A stretch of DNA of 43,965 bases from NCBI RefSeq assembly GCF_000428125.1, contig NZ_ATZI01000020.1, forward strand, positions 1-43,965. The letters are read 5' to 3'. Below the pieces are notes generated by a model. The model had not been told where the DNA came from and did no database searches. It saw nothing but the letters and a program-made list of their open reading frames with translations. Each line of letters opens with the position of its first letter. Positions within the stretch are counted from its first letter, which is position 1. Below are positions 23,458 to 31,667 of this stretch, in pieces. The position numbers and the translations under genes were made by a program. This DNA is from Bacteroides graminisolvens DSM 19988 = JCM 15093. GTDB lineage: Bacteria; Bacteroidota; Bacteroidia; Bacteroidales; Bacteroidaceae.

Positions 23458-23489
23458 GCATTTACCTTTTTATTTTGCTCTTTTTTCAA

Positions 23490-25961
23490 TCACGGTTGAG
23501 TGGATGTAAGTACCAGGCGGGCGGTCTTCAACCCTTTGGCCGTAGCTTGAAAAACAATCTCCCCCGGTGTTTCGGCCGACTGTACCAAAGCAGTCAGTTG
23601 TCCGCCAAACGCATGCATTTGCGGTAGATGAAACACATCCAGACAAGTAGGGTCGCCGTTGGCCGAAGCCCGGTAACTGCCGTTGCCTTTTACGGAGAAA
23701 CGTATCATCCGGTTGTCGTGCGGACAAAGATTACCGTCTTTATCTACCACGCGCACGGTAACGTAAGCCAAGTCTTTGCCATCGGCAGTCAGTTCCTTTC
23801 TATCCACCACCAACTCCATGTGATGAGGCTTTCCTGCTGTACGCACCACTTTCTCGTCGGCCACCTTGCCTGTCGCATCATAAGCCACGACCTTGACTTC
23901 TCCCGGCTCATACACCACGTTCATCCACATCAACCTGTAACGGTGTTGCAGTGACTCCTTGCTCTTCGTTTGCTTGCCGTAGCTTTTACCGTTCACGAAA
24001 AGTTCGGCTGTAGGGCAGTTCGTATAAACAAATACCGGAGTAGTTTGACCCTCGCGGCCTTCCCAGTTCCAATGTGGCAACACGTGCAAAGTCGACTCCT
24101 TCTTATTCCAGATGCTTTTGTACAAGTAAAACCTGTCTTTCGGAATGCTAGCCAAGTCAATGATGCCGAACATGGAACTGTGATTAGGCCAGGCATCGGT
24201 ATCGTAAGGAGAAGGCTCTCCCAAGTAATCAAAACCGGTCCACACGAACTGTCCCATCGTCCAGTCATGATCTTCGGCCATGGCCAAATCATCGTCGGGC
24301 AAGTTAGACCAAGAGCAGTACTCCATGTCGTATGATGAAGACTGATGGTCGTCATACAGCGCGTCGGCTTTCTTCTCAACGGGAAACTTATACACGCCCC
24401 GTGAGCTGACTGTAGAGGAAGTCTCCGAGCCCAGCACCACTCCCTGAGGCAGTTTGCCGTAAGCCTCTTCGTAACGATGCACCCGGTAGTTGAACCCCGG
24501 AACATCCAGCAAAGCAGCAAAGCCATTGCCCAGCACACAAGTCACCTGATCCATGCCGCAAGTTACCGGACGCGTAGGATCTTCGCGGTGACAGATCTCT
24601 TGCAGGAACGATGCCACCCGATAGCCATCGGCGCTGCACTGCGTTGGCACCTCGTTGCCGATGCTCCACATTACTACACTGGCGTTGTTGCGGTAGTTAC
24701 GAAGCATGTTGACCATATCTTTTTCTGCCCATTCATTAAAGAAACGGTGGTAACCGTTGTCACATTTGGCCCTGTCCCACTCGTCGAACGGTTCAATCAT
24801 CATCATGAAACCCATCTCGTCACACAACGCAACCAACTCGGGAGCCGGCATGTTGTGAGCCGTACGAATGGCATCGCAGCCCATCTCTTTAAGTAGCGTG
24901 AGCTGGCGTTTCAAAGCGGCCACATTCACTGCTGCACCAAGCGGCCCTAAGTCGTGGTGATTACAAACGCCCTGGAACTTACGCAGCTTGCCATTGAGGA
25001 AGAAGCCTTTGTTGGCTATCACCTGCACGGAACGAATGCCGAAGCGGGTGGTGTATTCGTCAACCAACTGATCCTTCACATAAATCTTTGATACCGCCTT
25101 GTATAAAACAGGAGTCTCGGGCGACCATAAAGAAGGGTTGTTCACCGTAAAGTTCTGCACAAAGGCTTGTCCTTTCATCAGCTTGCGCATCTCGTTTTTC
25201 TGGGCAACCACCTCGTTGGCAGCATTCACTATTTCGGTTTGTACGCGTACATTTTCATTTGCCAGATTGTCGACCGTCGTTTCCAGGCGGACAGCCGCAT
25301 ATTCATCGGACACATGCGGGGTGGTAATATAAGTGCCCCACACCGGAACGTGAATCTCGTCCGTCACAATAAGGTGAACGTTCCTGTAAAGTCCGGCTCC
25401 GGGATACCAGCGCGACGACTGCGGTTTGTTTTCCAAGCGCACAGCCAGCACATTGTTTTTGCCGTCGGCATTGAGGAAGTCGGTTACATCGCAATGAAAC
25501 GAGTTGTATCCCAACGGCCAGAAAGCCGCTTCCTTGCCATTGACATACACACGGGCTTCACTCATTGCCCCGTCGAACAGAAGCGTTACGCGGCGTTTGC
25601 CTTTCTCAAAGTCATCTACGGAGAATGATTTCCGGTACCAGCCGATGCCAACATAAGGCAAGCCTCCCGTGCGACCGGTCTTTACCGACGCCTTTGTTTC
25701 AAGGTTTTGTGTGATGGCCACTTCCTGTAAATCATGAGAGCGGTCAAACGGACCATATATAGCCCAATCGTGCGGTATAACAACTCGTTGCCACGATGCG
25801 TCATCATAGCTTTGTGCCTGCGCGCCGGGCACATCACCTTTGGTAAACTTCCAGCCTTTGTCGAGTAGAAACTCATTTCTGGCCGCATGCGGCTGAGCCT
25901 GCGAAGCCAGCCAGCAGCAAGCCGACAAAGCCAATAAAGTAAAAGATTTCAAGTTCATCAT
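23490..25961 (-). CDS. Glycoside hydrolase family 2 beta-galactosidase-like enzyme
   Basis: The 823-residue protein has a signal peptide (cleavage near SQAQ, residue 23). In order come a GH2 sugar-binding domain (about 25-200), an immunoglobulin-like domain (205-310), a TIM barrel (312-600) and C-terminal sandwich domains including a DUF4982-like one. The acid/base is Glu437 in MWSIGNEVP, the nucleophile probably Glu513 in LGSETSST. It is periplasmic or exported; substrates could be beta-galactosides or other beta-linked sugars. It starts only 14 nt after potD stops, so it appears to be the last gene of the polyamine operon, an odd partner. ATGs at 25961 and 25958 are both possible. Confidence 0.9.
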   Translation of the reverse strand: MMNLKSFTLLALSACCWLASQAQPHAARNEFLLDKGWKFTKGDVPGAQAQSYDDASWQRVVIPHDWAIYGPFDRSHDLQEVAITQNLETKASVKTGRTGGLPYVGIGWYRKSFSVDDFEKGKRRVTLLFDGAMSEARVYVNGKEAAFWPLGYNSFHCDVTDFLNADGKNNVLAVRLENKPQSSRWYPGAGLYRNVHLIVTDEIHVPVWGTYITTPHVSDEYAAVRLETTVDNLANENVRVQTEIVNAANEVVAQKNEMRKLMKGQAFVQNFTVNNPSLWSPETPVLYKAVSKIYVKDQLVDEYTTRFGIRSVQVIANKGFFLNGKLRKFQGVCNHHDLGPLGAAVNVAALKRQLTLLKEMGCDAIRTAHNMPAPELVALCDEMGFMMMIEPFDEWDRAKCDNGYHRFFNEWAEKDMVNMLRNYRNNASVVMWSIGNEVPTQCSADGYRVASFLQEICHREDPTRPVTCGMDQVTCVLGNGFAALLDVPGFNYRVHRYEEAYGKLPQGVVLGSETSSTVSSRGVYKFPVEKKADALYDDHQSSSYDMEYCSWSNLPDDDLAMAEDHDWTMGQFVWTGFDYLGEPSPYDTDAWPNHSSMFGIIDLASIPKDRFYLYKSIWNKKESTLHVLPHWNWEGREGQTTPVFVYTNCPTAELFVNGKSYGKQTKSKESLQHRYRLMWMNVVYEPGEVKVVAYDATGKVADEKVVRTAGKPHHMELVVDRKELTADGKDLAYVTVRVVDKDGNLCPHDNRMIRFSVKGNGSYRASANGDPTCLDVFHLPQMHAFGGQLTALVQSAETPGEIVFQATAKGLKTARLVLTSTQP

Positions 25962-25975
25962 TGATAAGAATGTTT

Positions 25976-27328
25976 TTATGGTTTTCTAAACGTGCGGAAT
26001 GTTTTTCGACGATTCCTTCTTCGCTGCATTTTATTTCGTTTATATTTCAACCATCTTTTATAGATAGTCCACCCACTCATAAAAGCAACCACGGCAAATA
26101 TAAGAATTGTTATGCCCACGCCCAAATTATCTCCTTTAATACGCGACCATATCTCGAGTACATTCTGTGTTTTGTCGCCAAAGTCACGAATCATGGCACA
26201 GCGCTCTACCACCTTTTTATCCGGATATTGAATGCGGTCAATCTGCACACTGTCGGCTTCCGGACCAAAGAAGTAAGTCAAATCCGAGTAATAATCCAGT
26301 GTTGTGTCTGTTTGCGCCTCTAAGATTTCAGGGGTGGCAACGGCGCTCACGTAACCGGTTGCATCCATGTTTCGCAAGGCAATGTCGGGTCTGCACAAGA
26401 AGTTTATAAAATAGCTGGCCGCTTTGGGATTGCCGGCATACTTGGGAATTACCCAGCCGTCATACCAAATGTTACTGCCTTCAACGGGAACCTGATAATC
26501 GAGCTCCACACCCACCGAAGAAGCTTCTTCAATGGCCCAGACAGCGTCTCCGCTCCACGTTAAGTTAAGCCACGCTTTGTTTTTGGTCATCATCTCCTTG
26601 CCAAAGTCCGACTCCCACCCGGCAATCAAAGGCTTCATGGCTTTCAGATATTGTTCCACCACAGCCATTGCCTGCGGAGAATAATCATTCATCAAGTCTT
26701 CAACGGTAATGGTTCCGTTACGCAACTCATTGGCATGGGCATAAATGGCTGCCGTGCCATAGGCATCGCGGTAACTTTCCTTCATCAGAATCTTGCCTTT
26801 GTACTTTACATTCCACAAGCACGACCACGAAGAAGCATCGACATCGGACACAAACTTTTTATTGTACAAGATACCCGTGGTGCCCCACATGTAGCAAACC
26901 GCATAACGGCTTGCTTGTTGGCCCGGCTGACTCAACTTATCTATTTGAGAGCGTATGTAAGGTGCAATGTTATGCAGGTTATTGGCCGCTCCACCCAGCG
27001 TTGTGTCAATGGGCAGAAGCAGTTTTTTCTTGAGCATGCGTTCAATGATATACTCCGACGGGCACACCACATCAAAGTCTTCGTGCCCCTTTTCTATTTT
27101 GGTAAGCATGACCTCATTGATATCGAATGTTTGATACACAATGCGTATATCCTCACCCGTTTGCTCCTTGTAGTAAGTCTGAAACTCTTTGAGTACCTCT
27201 TCGTCAATATAGTCGGCCCAATTGTATATCTTCAAAACATTCTCGCGCGGCTCGCCTGAGTTATAGCAGGCCGTAAGAGACAGATACAGAAAGAATGTCA
27301 ATAAGTAAATGGTATATCTTTTCATCAA
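25976..27328 (-). CDS. potD: Spermidine/putrescine-binding protein, with C-terminal membrane anchor
   Basis: The 450-residue protein has a lipoprotein signal with lipobox LTAC (Cys21) and the polyamine-binding fold starting LKIYNWADYIDEEVLKEF. E. coli PotD is 348 residues; the extra length is mostly at the C-terminus. There a hydrophobic helix (about 402-421, LGVGITILIFAVVAFMSGWT) is followed by a 29-residue Arg/Lys-rich tail. The protein may be held in the membrane at both ends. It follows potC by 45 nt. Binding of putrescine or spermidine is inferred from family. Confidence 0.88.
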   Translation of the reverse strand: MMKRYTIYLLTFFLYLSLTACYNSGEPRENVLKIYNWADYIDEEVLKEFQTYYKEQTGEDIRIVYQTFDINEVMLTKIEKGHEDFDVVCPSEYIIERMLKKKLLLPIDTTLGGAANNLHNIAPYIRSQIDKLSQPGQQASRYAVCYMWGTTGILYNKKFVSDVDASSWSCLWNVKYKGKILMKESYRDAYGTAAIYAHANELRNGTITVEDLMNDYSPQAMAVVEQYLKAMKPLIAGWESDFGKEMMTKNKAWLNLTWSGDAVWAIEEASSVGVELDYQVPVEGSNIWYDGWVIPKYAGNPKAASYFINFLCRPDIALRNMDATGYVSAVATPEILEAQTDTTLDYYSDLTYFFGPEADSVQIDRIQYPDKKVVERCAMIRDFGDKTQNVLEIWSRIKGDNLGVGITILIFAVVAFMSGWTIYKRWLKYKRNKMQRRRNRRKTFRTFRKP

Positions 27329-27373
27329 CGTTGTGTTATATTGCCTATAATAGAATGAACTACAGCTGTTTTA

Positions 27374-28165
27374 CTAATTATTTTTCGCTTTCCCCGTGCG
27401 GTGGTTTATGACAATAAGCAGCGTTAAAACCACGATAAATATGATGGTTGACAACGGGCGCAGCTCGGGTGTGAGTCCGCCTTTCCTTGCATCGGCATAA
27501 ATATAGGTAGAAAGCGTTTCCAAACCCTGATTACCAATGGTAAATACCGTTACGGCAAAGTCGTCAATCGAGAGAGTGACCGACAGCATAAAGCCGCTAA
27601 TCATGCCCGGACGAATTTCCGGAATGATGACCTTGCGCAAGGCTTGCATGGGAGTAGCTCCTAAGTCGAGTGCCGCCTCATAAATATTGGGATTCATCTG
27701 TTTCAGTCTGGGCAAAACACTTAGCACCACATAAGGAGTACAAAAGGTTATGTGAGCCAGCAGCACCGTAAGGTAGCCTTGCGAAATGCCTAACGAAATA
27801 AATAATAAGAACAGAGAGATACCGGTAATAATGTCGCCGTTCAGGATGGGAATGCTGTTCACAAAGCCGATTGCTTTCTTTGAACGCGCCTTGAGGTTGT
27901 AAATTCCAATGGCAGTGACACTGCCCAGCAGCGTAGCAACACAAGAGGCCAGCAGCGCTATGGTAATGGTATTGATCAGCGCATTCATTAATGAATGGTG
28001 CGTGCCCGAAGAGAACAAAGACGTGTACAATTTGGTGGAGAAGCCTGTCCAGTTGCCCAACACTTTGGCTTCTGTAAACGAATAAATAAAGATGATCACG
28101 ATGGGCAAATACAACACAAACAGTATCACCCACAGGTAGGCCTGCGCCAAAATTCTTTTTACCAT
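27374..28165 (-). CDS. potC: Polyamine ABC transporter permease
   Basis: The 263-residue permease has six predicted membrane helices and the binding-protein-dependent EAA loop EAALDLGATPMQALRKVIIP (about residues 164-183), where the ATPase docks. LPIVIIFIYSFTEAK at the N-terminus is typical of PotC. The start overlaps potB by 7 nt (28159-28165), so translation is coupled. With PotB it forms the channel for putrescine or spermidine taken from PotD. Confidence 0.93.
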   Translation of the reverse strand: MVKRILAQAYLWVILFVLYLPIVIIFIYSFTEAKVLGNWTGFSTKLYTSLFSSGTHHSLMNALINTITIALLASCVATLLGSVTAIGIYNLKARSKKAIGFVNSIPILNGDIITGISLFLLFISLGISQGYLTVLLAHITFCTPYVVLSVLPRLKQMNPNIYEAALDLGATPMQALRKVIIPEIRPGMISGFMLSVTLSIDDFAVTVFTIGNQGLETLSTYIYADARKGGLTPELRPLSTIIFIVVLTLLIVINHRTGKAKNN

Positions 28166-28959
28166 AGTCCACCTCCTTCGTTTGAATTGTCTTTATCGTC
28201 TGTGTTAAAGACAGATGTTGCAGCAATAAGCAGCAGCATAATAAGTGAAAGCGCCGCTCCGTAATTCCACATGCTGTTATTGATATTTTCCTGAATGGTG
28301 GTACCAAAGAGTTTGATGTTATTCATCGTGAGCAGTTCGGCAATGGCGAAAGTCGATATGGTAGGCATAAACACCATCATTACCCCACTCATCACACCCG
28401 GCATGGAAAGCGGTATAATGGCTTTGACAAACACTTGAACGGGCGTGGCTCCCAAGTCTTGCGCCGCCTCAATGTAACTTCTGTCCATCTTCTGCAACGT
28501 ATTATAGATGGGGTAAATCATAAAAGGCAGGAAGTTATACACCATGCCGAATATCAAGGCGCCTTCGCCCAACGGCACAGCAAAAAAGTCGAACAAAGCG
28601 ACCGTGGCAAGTGTACGCACCAATATATTAACCCACATGGGTAATATAAAAAGTACCACCAGTGTGCGCGATGAGTTTAGCTTACTGTTGCTCAATATCC
28701 ATGCCGCCGGATAACCAATGAGGATGCAGATGGCCGTGGTGATAATGGCAATGCCAATGGAATAAACAAACGTATTAATGGCCTCTTGGTGCATAAAGAA
28801 CTTGGAGAAATTACTCAATGTAATCGTTCCGTTATCGTCTGTAAATGCGTACACCACAATGAGTAGCAAAGGGATGACCACAAATACGGCGGAGAAAAGG
28901 ACGTAAGGGAGGGTCCAACTCTTGCGCGATGCAAAAAACAATGAAATTCTTTTAATCAC
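28159..28959 (-). CDS. potB: Polyamine ABC transporter permease
   Basis: This 266-residue six-helix permease carries the EAA loop EAAQDLGATPVQVFVKAIIP (about 162-181), and its N-terminus has the FVVIPLLLIVVYAFTD pattern of PotB. It lies 20 nt after potA and overlaps potC by 7 nt. It is the partner of PotC in the inner membrane. Confidence 0.93.
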   Translation of the reverse strand: MIKRISLFFASRKSWTLPYVLFSAVFVVIPLLLIVVYAFTDDNGTITLSNFSKFFMHQEAINTFVYSIGIAIITTAICILIGYPAAWILSNSKLNSSRTLVVLFILPMWVNILVRTLATVALFDFFAVPLGEGALIFGMVYNFLPFMIYPIYNTLQKMDRSYIEAAQDLGATPVQVFVKAIIPLSMPGVMSGVMMVFMPTISTFAIAELLTMNNIKLFGTTIQENINNSMWNYGAALSLIMLLLIAATSVFNTDDKDNSNEGGGLW

Positions 28960-28979
28960 TTCTTGGTTTCTTTAATGGG

Positions 28980-30365
28980 TTAGCACTTCACAACACGAAT
29001 GGCCTCGGCCGGAATGGTAATTCCTACCCGGTCACCGTCATCCCACACATCATTGGTATCCACATACACCAGTTCGTCCCAATCGGATAAAACGGTGAGG
29101 TGGTAATGGTTTCCTTTATACAGAATGAATCGTACTTCGCCGGTAAGCGCTCCGTCTTCTTCGTTGTCTTGCAGAATAATCTGATTAAAGTCGACCTCAA
29201 CACTTACTTTCTCACCCGGCTGGGCACAGCTAACCGGCATACAGGCAAAGGTGCAACCCAAAAACTCTACGTGCTCGGCATCGAGCAGTTTGCCTTCAAA
29301 CGTATTGCAAACACGTTCTTTATGCATAATGTGAATATCCATGGGCTTAACCAGCAAACCCACCGTATCGCCTACCTCAAAATGATGGTAATCTTGCACC
29401 AGGAATTCATAGTCGCCACAGAGCACTGTCATTTCGTAATGCACACCTTTGAAGATGGTTGATTGCACCACTCCCGTCAGTTGAGCGGCATCCGATTGCT
29501 GAAAGATGTAGATATCTTCGGGCCTGATGACCACGTCGACAGGAGTCTGCTCGCCGAACCCTCTGTCCACGCATTCAAAATCGGTATCACAAAAACGCAC
29601 CAGGTTATCTTTGATCATGGTACCGTTCAGGATGTTGCTCTCGCCTATAAAGTCGGCAACGAAGGAGTTGGCCGGTTCATTATAAATATCAATGGGTGTG
29701 CCTATCTGTTGTATTCTCCCATCGCTCATCACCACAATCGTATCGCTCAATGTGAGCGCCTCTTCCTGATCATGGGTGACATAAACGAAGGTGATGCCCA
29801 GGCGTTTATGCATCTCTTTCAACTCCATCTGCATGTCTTTGCGCATCTTCAAGTCGAGTGCTGCCAAGGGTTCGTCGAGCAACAAAACTTCCGGCTCGTT
29901 GACAATGGCACGGGCGATGGCAACTCGCTGCTGCTGTCCGCCCGACAAGGAGTCTACGTCTCTGAATTCATAATCGGTCATCCCCACCATCTTCAAAGAG
30001 GCTCTCACCTTTCTTTCAATCACAGCTTTGGAAAGCTTCTTGAGTTTGAGTCCGAAAGCAATATTGTCATATACATTCAGGTGAGGAAAGAGAGCGTATT
30101 TCTGGAAAACGGTGTTTACAGGGCGTTTGTGCGGAGGTGTTTGCGTAATTTCTTTGCCGGCAATGCGTATTTCGCCCTCAGAAACCGTCTGAAAGCCGGC
30201 CAGCAAACGTAGCAAGGTTGTTTTACCACATCCCGAAGGACCGAGAATAGTCACAAACTCACCCTTGCGAACGGATAAATTGATACATTCGAGAGCTGTT
30301 TTTTCTCCAAAAAATTTTGAGACGTTACGAATCTCTATGATAAAATCTTCTTCTTGCATATTCAT
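28980..30365 (-). CDS. potA: Polyamine ABC transporter ATPase, extended
   Basis: The 461-residue protein has Walker [14 protein letters not shown]-loop FQKYALFPH, signature [14 protein letters not shown], Walker [13 protein letters not shown] and H-loop [10 protein letters not shown]. coli PotA is 378 residues. The extra length is a second TOBE-like domain: [19 protein letters not shown] and [19 protein letters not shown] are repeats about 130 residues apart. The first ATG at 30365 gives MNMQEEDF; the next Met is two residues on. It is the first gene of the minus operon potA-potB-potC-potD-GH2. Confidence 0.95.
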   Translation of the reverse strand: MNMQEEDFIIEIRNVSKFFGEKTALECINLSVRKGEFVTILGPSGCGKTTLLRLLAGFQTVSEGEIRIAGKEITQTPPHKRPVNTVFQKYALFPHLNVYDNIAFGLKLKKLSKAVIERKVRASLKMVGMTDYEFRDVDSLSGGQQQRVAIARAIVNEPEVLLLDEPLAALDLKMRKDMQMELKEMHKRLGITFVYVTHDQEEALTLSDTIVVMSDGRIQQIGTPIDIYNEPANSFVADFIGESNILNGTMIKDNLVRFCDTDFECVDRGFGEQTPVDVVIRPEDIYIFQQSDAAQLTGVVQSTIFKGVHYEMTVLCGDYEFLVQDYHHFEVGDTVGLLVKPMDIHIMHKERVCNTFEGKLLDAEHVEFLGCTFACMPVSCAQPGEKVSVEVDFNQIILQDNEEDGALTGEVRFILYKGNHYHLTVLSDWDELVYVDTNDVWDDGDRVGITIPAEAIRVVKC

Positions 30366-30380
30366 ACTTTATTAGGCGCA

Positions 30381-30388
30381 CAAAGGTA
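30381..30388 (-). promoter_or_regulatory. -7 element of the potA operon
   Basis: Minus-strand TACCTTTG fits TAnnTTTG, 15 nt upstream of the ATG. No -33 element is evident. Confidence 0.5.
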
Positions 30389-30461
30389 CATATTTCTAGT
30401 ATTAGATGAATATATTATCATAATATAACATCAGCATTATGACAAGGCTCAACAAAAAAAC

Positions 30462-30469
30462 TATCTTTG
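30462..30469 (+). promoter_or_regulatory. -7 element of the TlpA-like gene
   Basis: TATCTTTG, 32 nt before the ATG at 30502. It is divergent from the potA promoter. Confidence 0.65.
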
Positions 30470-30501
30470 CATAAATAAATATTCATTTAATTGACAGAAG
30501 T

Positions 30502-31599
30502 ATGAAGAAACTGATCTATTTACTTACGGTAACAGCCCTGGGTATATCAGCTTGTAACAGCGGAAATAAAGGTTACACAATTAGCGGAACCATTGAAGGC
30601 GCAGCAGATGGTGATACTGTATTTTTACAGGAACGTTCAAATAGAGAATTCAACAAGATTGATACGGCTATCATCTCGAAAGGCGGTTTCAGCTTTGAAG
30701 GAAGTCAGGACTCTACTGTTAACAGATATATTACTTATTCTAAAGGAGACAATCAACTCATCATGGATTTCTTCCTTGAAAACGGAAAGATAGATGTGAA
30801 GATGGGTAAGGAAGAAAATTCTGCCATAGGTACTCCGGCCAATAATGCTTACCAGGAATTCAGAACGCAAATGAGCGCATTGAATAATAAGCAGAATGAG
30901 ATTTATGAATCAATGGGGAATCCGGCGCTGACCGATGAGCAGAAAGAAGCCAAACTGAAGGAGATGAATTCTCTGGAAGAAGAGATGATGAAAATAATAA
31001 AAGACGGTATTCAGAAGAACATAGAAAACACGGTTGGTGTATTCCTTTTGGGGCAGTATAACTACTACCTGGAATATACAGAAATTGAACCGCTGCTCGA
31101 GAAAGTTCCGGCTGCATTCCAAAGCAATGAAACGATTGTTCATCTGAAGGAGTTGGTTAAAACAGCAAAAGCCACGGCTGTAGGTCAGAAGTTTGTTGAT
31201 TTCCAGATGAAAACTCCCGAAGGCAAGGATATCAAACTGTCTGATGTGGCTGGTAAAGGCAAAGTGGTTTTGGTAGACTTCTGGGCTAGCTGGTGTGGTC
31301 CTTGCAGACGTGAAATGCCTAACTTGGTTGAGGCTTATGCGAAATATAAAACGAAGGGATTTGAAATTGTAGGCGTGTCGTTAGACAGAGACCTCCAGTC
31401 TTGGAAAGATGGCATCAAGCAATTGAATATTACGTGGCCTCAAATGTCCGACCTTAAATTCTGGGAAAGCGAAGGTTCTCGACTTTATGCCATCCGCAGC
31501 ATTCCTCATGTTGTGCTGATTGACAAAGACGGAACCATTGTGGCACGTGGCTTACACGGTGAAGAGCTTCAAGCTAAATTGGCCGAGCTTATTAAGTAA
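30502..31599 (+). CDS. TlpA-like thiol-disulfide lipoprotein with DUF4369 domain
   Basis: The 365-residue protein has a lipobox (ISAC, Cys18). Residues about 25-120 match the DUF4369 N-terminal domain (ISGTIEGAADGDTVFLQE). A helical linker follows, then a thioredoxin-like domain (about 225-365) with the redox pair WCGPC (Cys265, Cys268) and cis-Pro in RSIPHVVLID. It is lipid-anchored in the periplasm or on the cell surface and probably reduces or exchanges disulfides, as in Bacteroidetes TlpA/ResA relatives. The partner is unknown. It is monocistronic with a terminator at 31614. Confidence 0.92.
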   Translation: MKKLIYLLTVTALGISACNSGNKGYTISGTIEGAADGDTVFLQERSNREFNKIDTAIISKGGFSFEGSQDSTVNRYITYSKGDNQLIMDFFLENGKIDVKMGKEENSAIGTPANNAYQEFRTQMSALNNKQNEIYESMGNPALTDEQKEAKLKEMNSLEEEMMKIIKDGIQKNIENTVGVFLLGQYNYYLEYTEIEPLLEKVPAAFQSNETIVHLKELVKTAKATAVGQKFVDFQMKTPEGKDIKLSDVAGKGKVVLVDFWASWCGPCRREMPNLVEAYAKYKTKGFEIVGVSLDRDLQSWKDGIKQLNITWPQMSDLKFWESEGSRLYAIRSIPHVVLIDKDGTIVARGLHGEELQAKLAELIK

Positions 31600-31613
31600 T
31601 CATCCGGTAATCA

Positions 31614-31656
31614 GATACTAAAAAAGGTCGCTAAGTTAGCGACCTTTTTTAGTATC
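31614..31656. terminator. Bidirectional terminator between TlpA-like and glycogen genes
   Basis: A perfect 21-bp inverted repeat (31614-31634 and 31636-31656, left arm starting GATACTAAAAAAGGTCG) has poly-A and poly-T flanks inside the stem. It serves the gene on plus and the phosphorylase on minus, which stops at 31668. Confidence 0.92.
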
Positions 31657-31667
31657 ATACGTTCTAT

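Larger units (their letters stand above)
23055..23489. other. Repeat-rich spacer between GH43 and GH2 genes
   Basis: This 435-bp stretch between two convergent glycosidase genes holds a 21-bp-period tandem array (23164-23293) that includes a perfect 21-bp hairpin. A 13-bp direct repeat brackets the array, a strong bidirectional terminator lies at 23357-23388, and a promoter-like element on minus at 23427-23457. Short frames of 71 and 77 codons cross the array on both strands, but they only reflect its 7-codon period and I do not call them genes. Confidence 0.75.

Noticed and set aside
26095..26102. TATATTTG inside potD as a GH2 promoter
   Set aside because: It has no -33 element at the right distance and arises within coding sequence; kept only as a possibility in the operon finding.
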